Part shown: positions 62,020 to 62,044 of the stretch, piece after piece | How positions within the stretch are numbered: position 1 is the stretch's first letter | Layout of the letters: each line of letters starts with the position of its first letter | NCBI GenBank assembly: GCA_045604705.1 | Contig: JAZUOO010000005.1 | Span: 1-62,044, forward strand | Direction: 5' to 3' | Length of the DNA: 62,044 bases | From: SIG622 sp045604705 | GTDB lineage: Bacteria; Bacillota; Clostridia; Oscillospirales; CAG-382 | Made by a program: the position numbers and the translations under genes | The notes under the pieces: model-generated | Database searches by the model: none | Told to the model about the DNA's origin: nothing | Seen by the model: only the letters and a program-made list of their open reading frames with translations

Positions 62020-62044
62020 TGCCGCTCATACAAGCGGTGTTAGC

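Overview
The window looks like part of a chromosome from an uncultured gut-type Clostridia bacterium (Bacillota; Oscillospiraceae/Ruminococcaceae-like). This is inferred from moderate GC, strong Shine-Dalgarno sequences, TTGACA/TATAAT promoters with 17-nt spacers, a dockerin-type extracellular protein, Firmicutes-type RecD2, Xpt, MreC and a BMP-type nucleoside ABC importer, and intergenic repeats of the kind common in gut Clostridia. No phage, CRISPR array, tRNA gene or complete insertion sequence was seen. The right edge holds a 5S rRNA gene and the left edge a 102-bp repeat, both typical assembly break points.

Layout. 0-2.2 kb: repeats and lysC. 2.2-13.4 kb: a leftward run of seven genes, trmH-like, dprA, topA, plsX, rnc, an Elp3-like radical SAM gene and smc. 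13.6-18.4 kb: rightward ispD-ispF, a hairpin-rich intergenic region, a leftward solitary mazF-type toxin, nnrD (NAD(P)HX repair) and a lipoprotein. 18.4-22.3 kb: an ECF sigma factor with a putative anti-sigma factor, then a secreted protein overlapping a SpoIID-like gene. 22.4-25.6 kb: an orphan glycyl-radical activase with a VanZ protein, uxuA and an RNHCP protein. 25.9-34.3 kb: leftward ybaB-recR, an EamA exporter, a small gene behind a palindrome, mnmG, dusB and a U32 peptidase. 34.4-40.4 kb: mreC, then a roughly 1.1-kb AT-rich islet flanked by a 5'-truncated AraC gene and a 5'-truncated, frameshifted dockerin gene. 40.4-49.1 kb: recD2, guaB, a flotillin-like SPFH gene and an M23 peptidase. 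49.6-55.4 kb: xpt, a BMP lipoprotein and a three-gene nucleoside ABC transporter. 55.9-62 kb: small genes, DUF368, an RluB-type pseudouridine synthase, a sigma factor with a zinc-ribbon protein, a possible structured RNA, a small transcription unit with an in-frame TGA, pgeF and 5S rRNA.

The clearest unusual signal is a yybP-ykoY (Mn2+) riboswitch with its own consensus promoter and an overlapping intrinsic terminator. It directly precedes the flotillin-like gene, with no metal transporter in between. Other notable signals are the islet that removed the 5' ends of two divergent genes, a repeat shell holding none, one or several small hairpins, and a family of period-7 tandem repeats placed mostly just after stop codons.

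Functional links: xpt and the BMP/ABC genes form a purine salvage unit, with guaB serving guanine nucleotide synthesis nearby. mreC, SpoIID, M23 and DUF368 genes serve the envelope. The smc-to-trmH run combines chromosome, RNA and lipid housekeeping.
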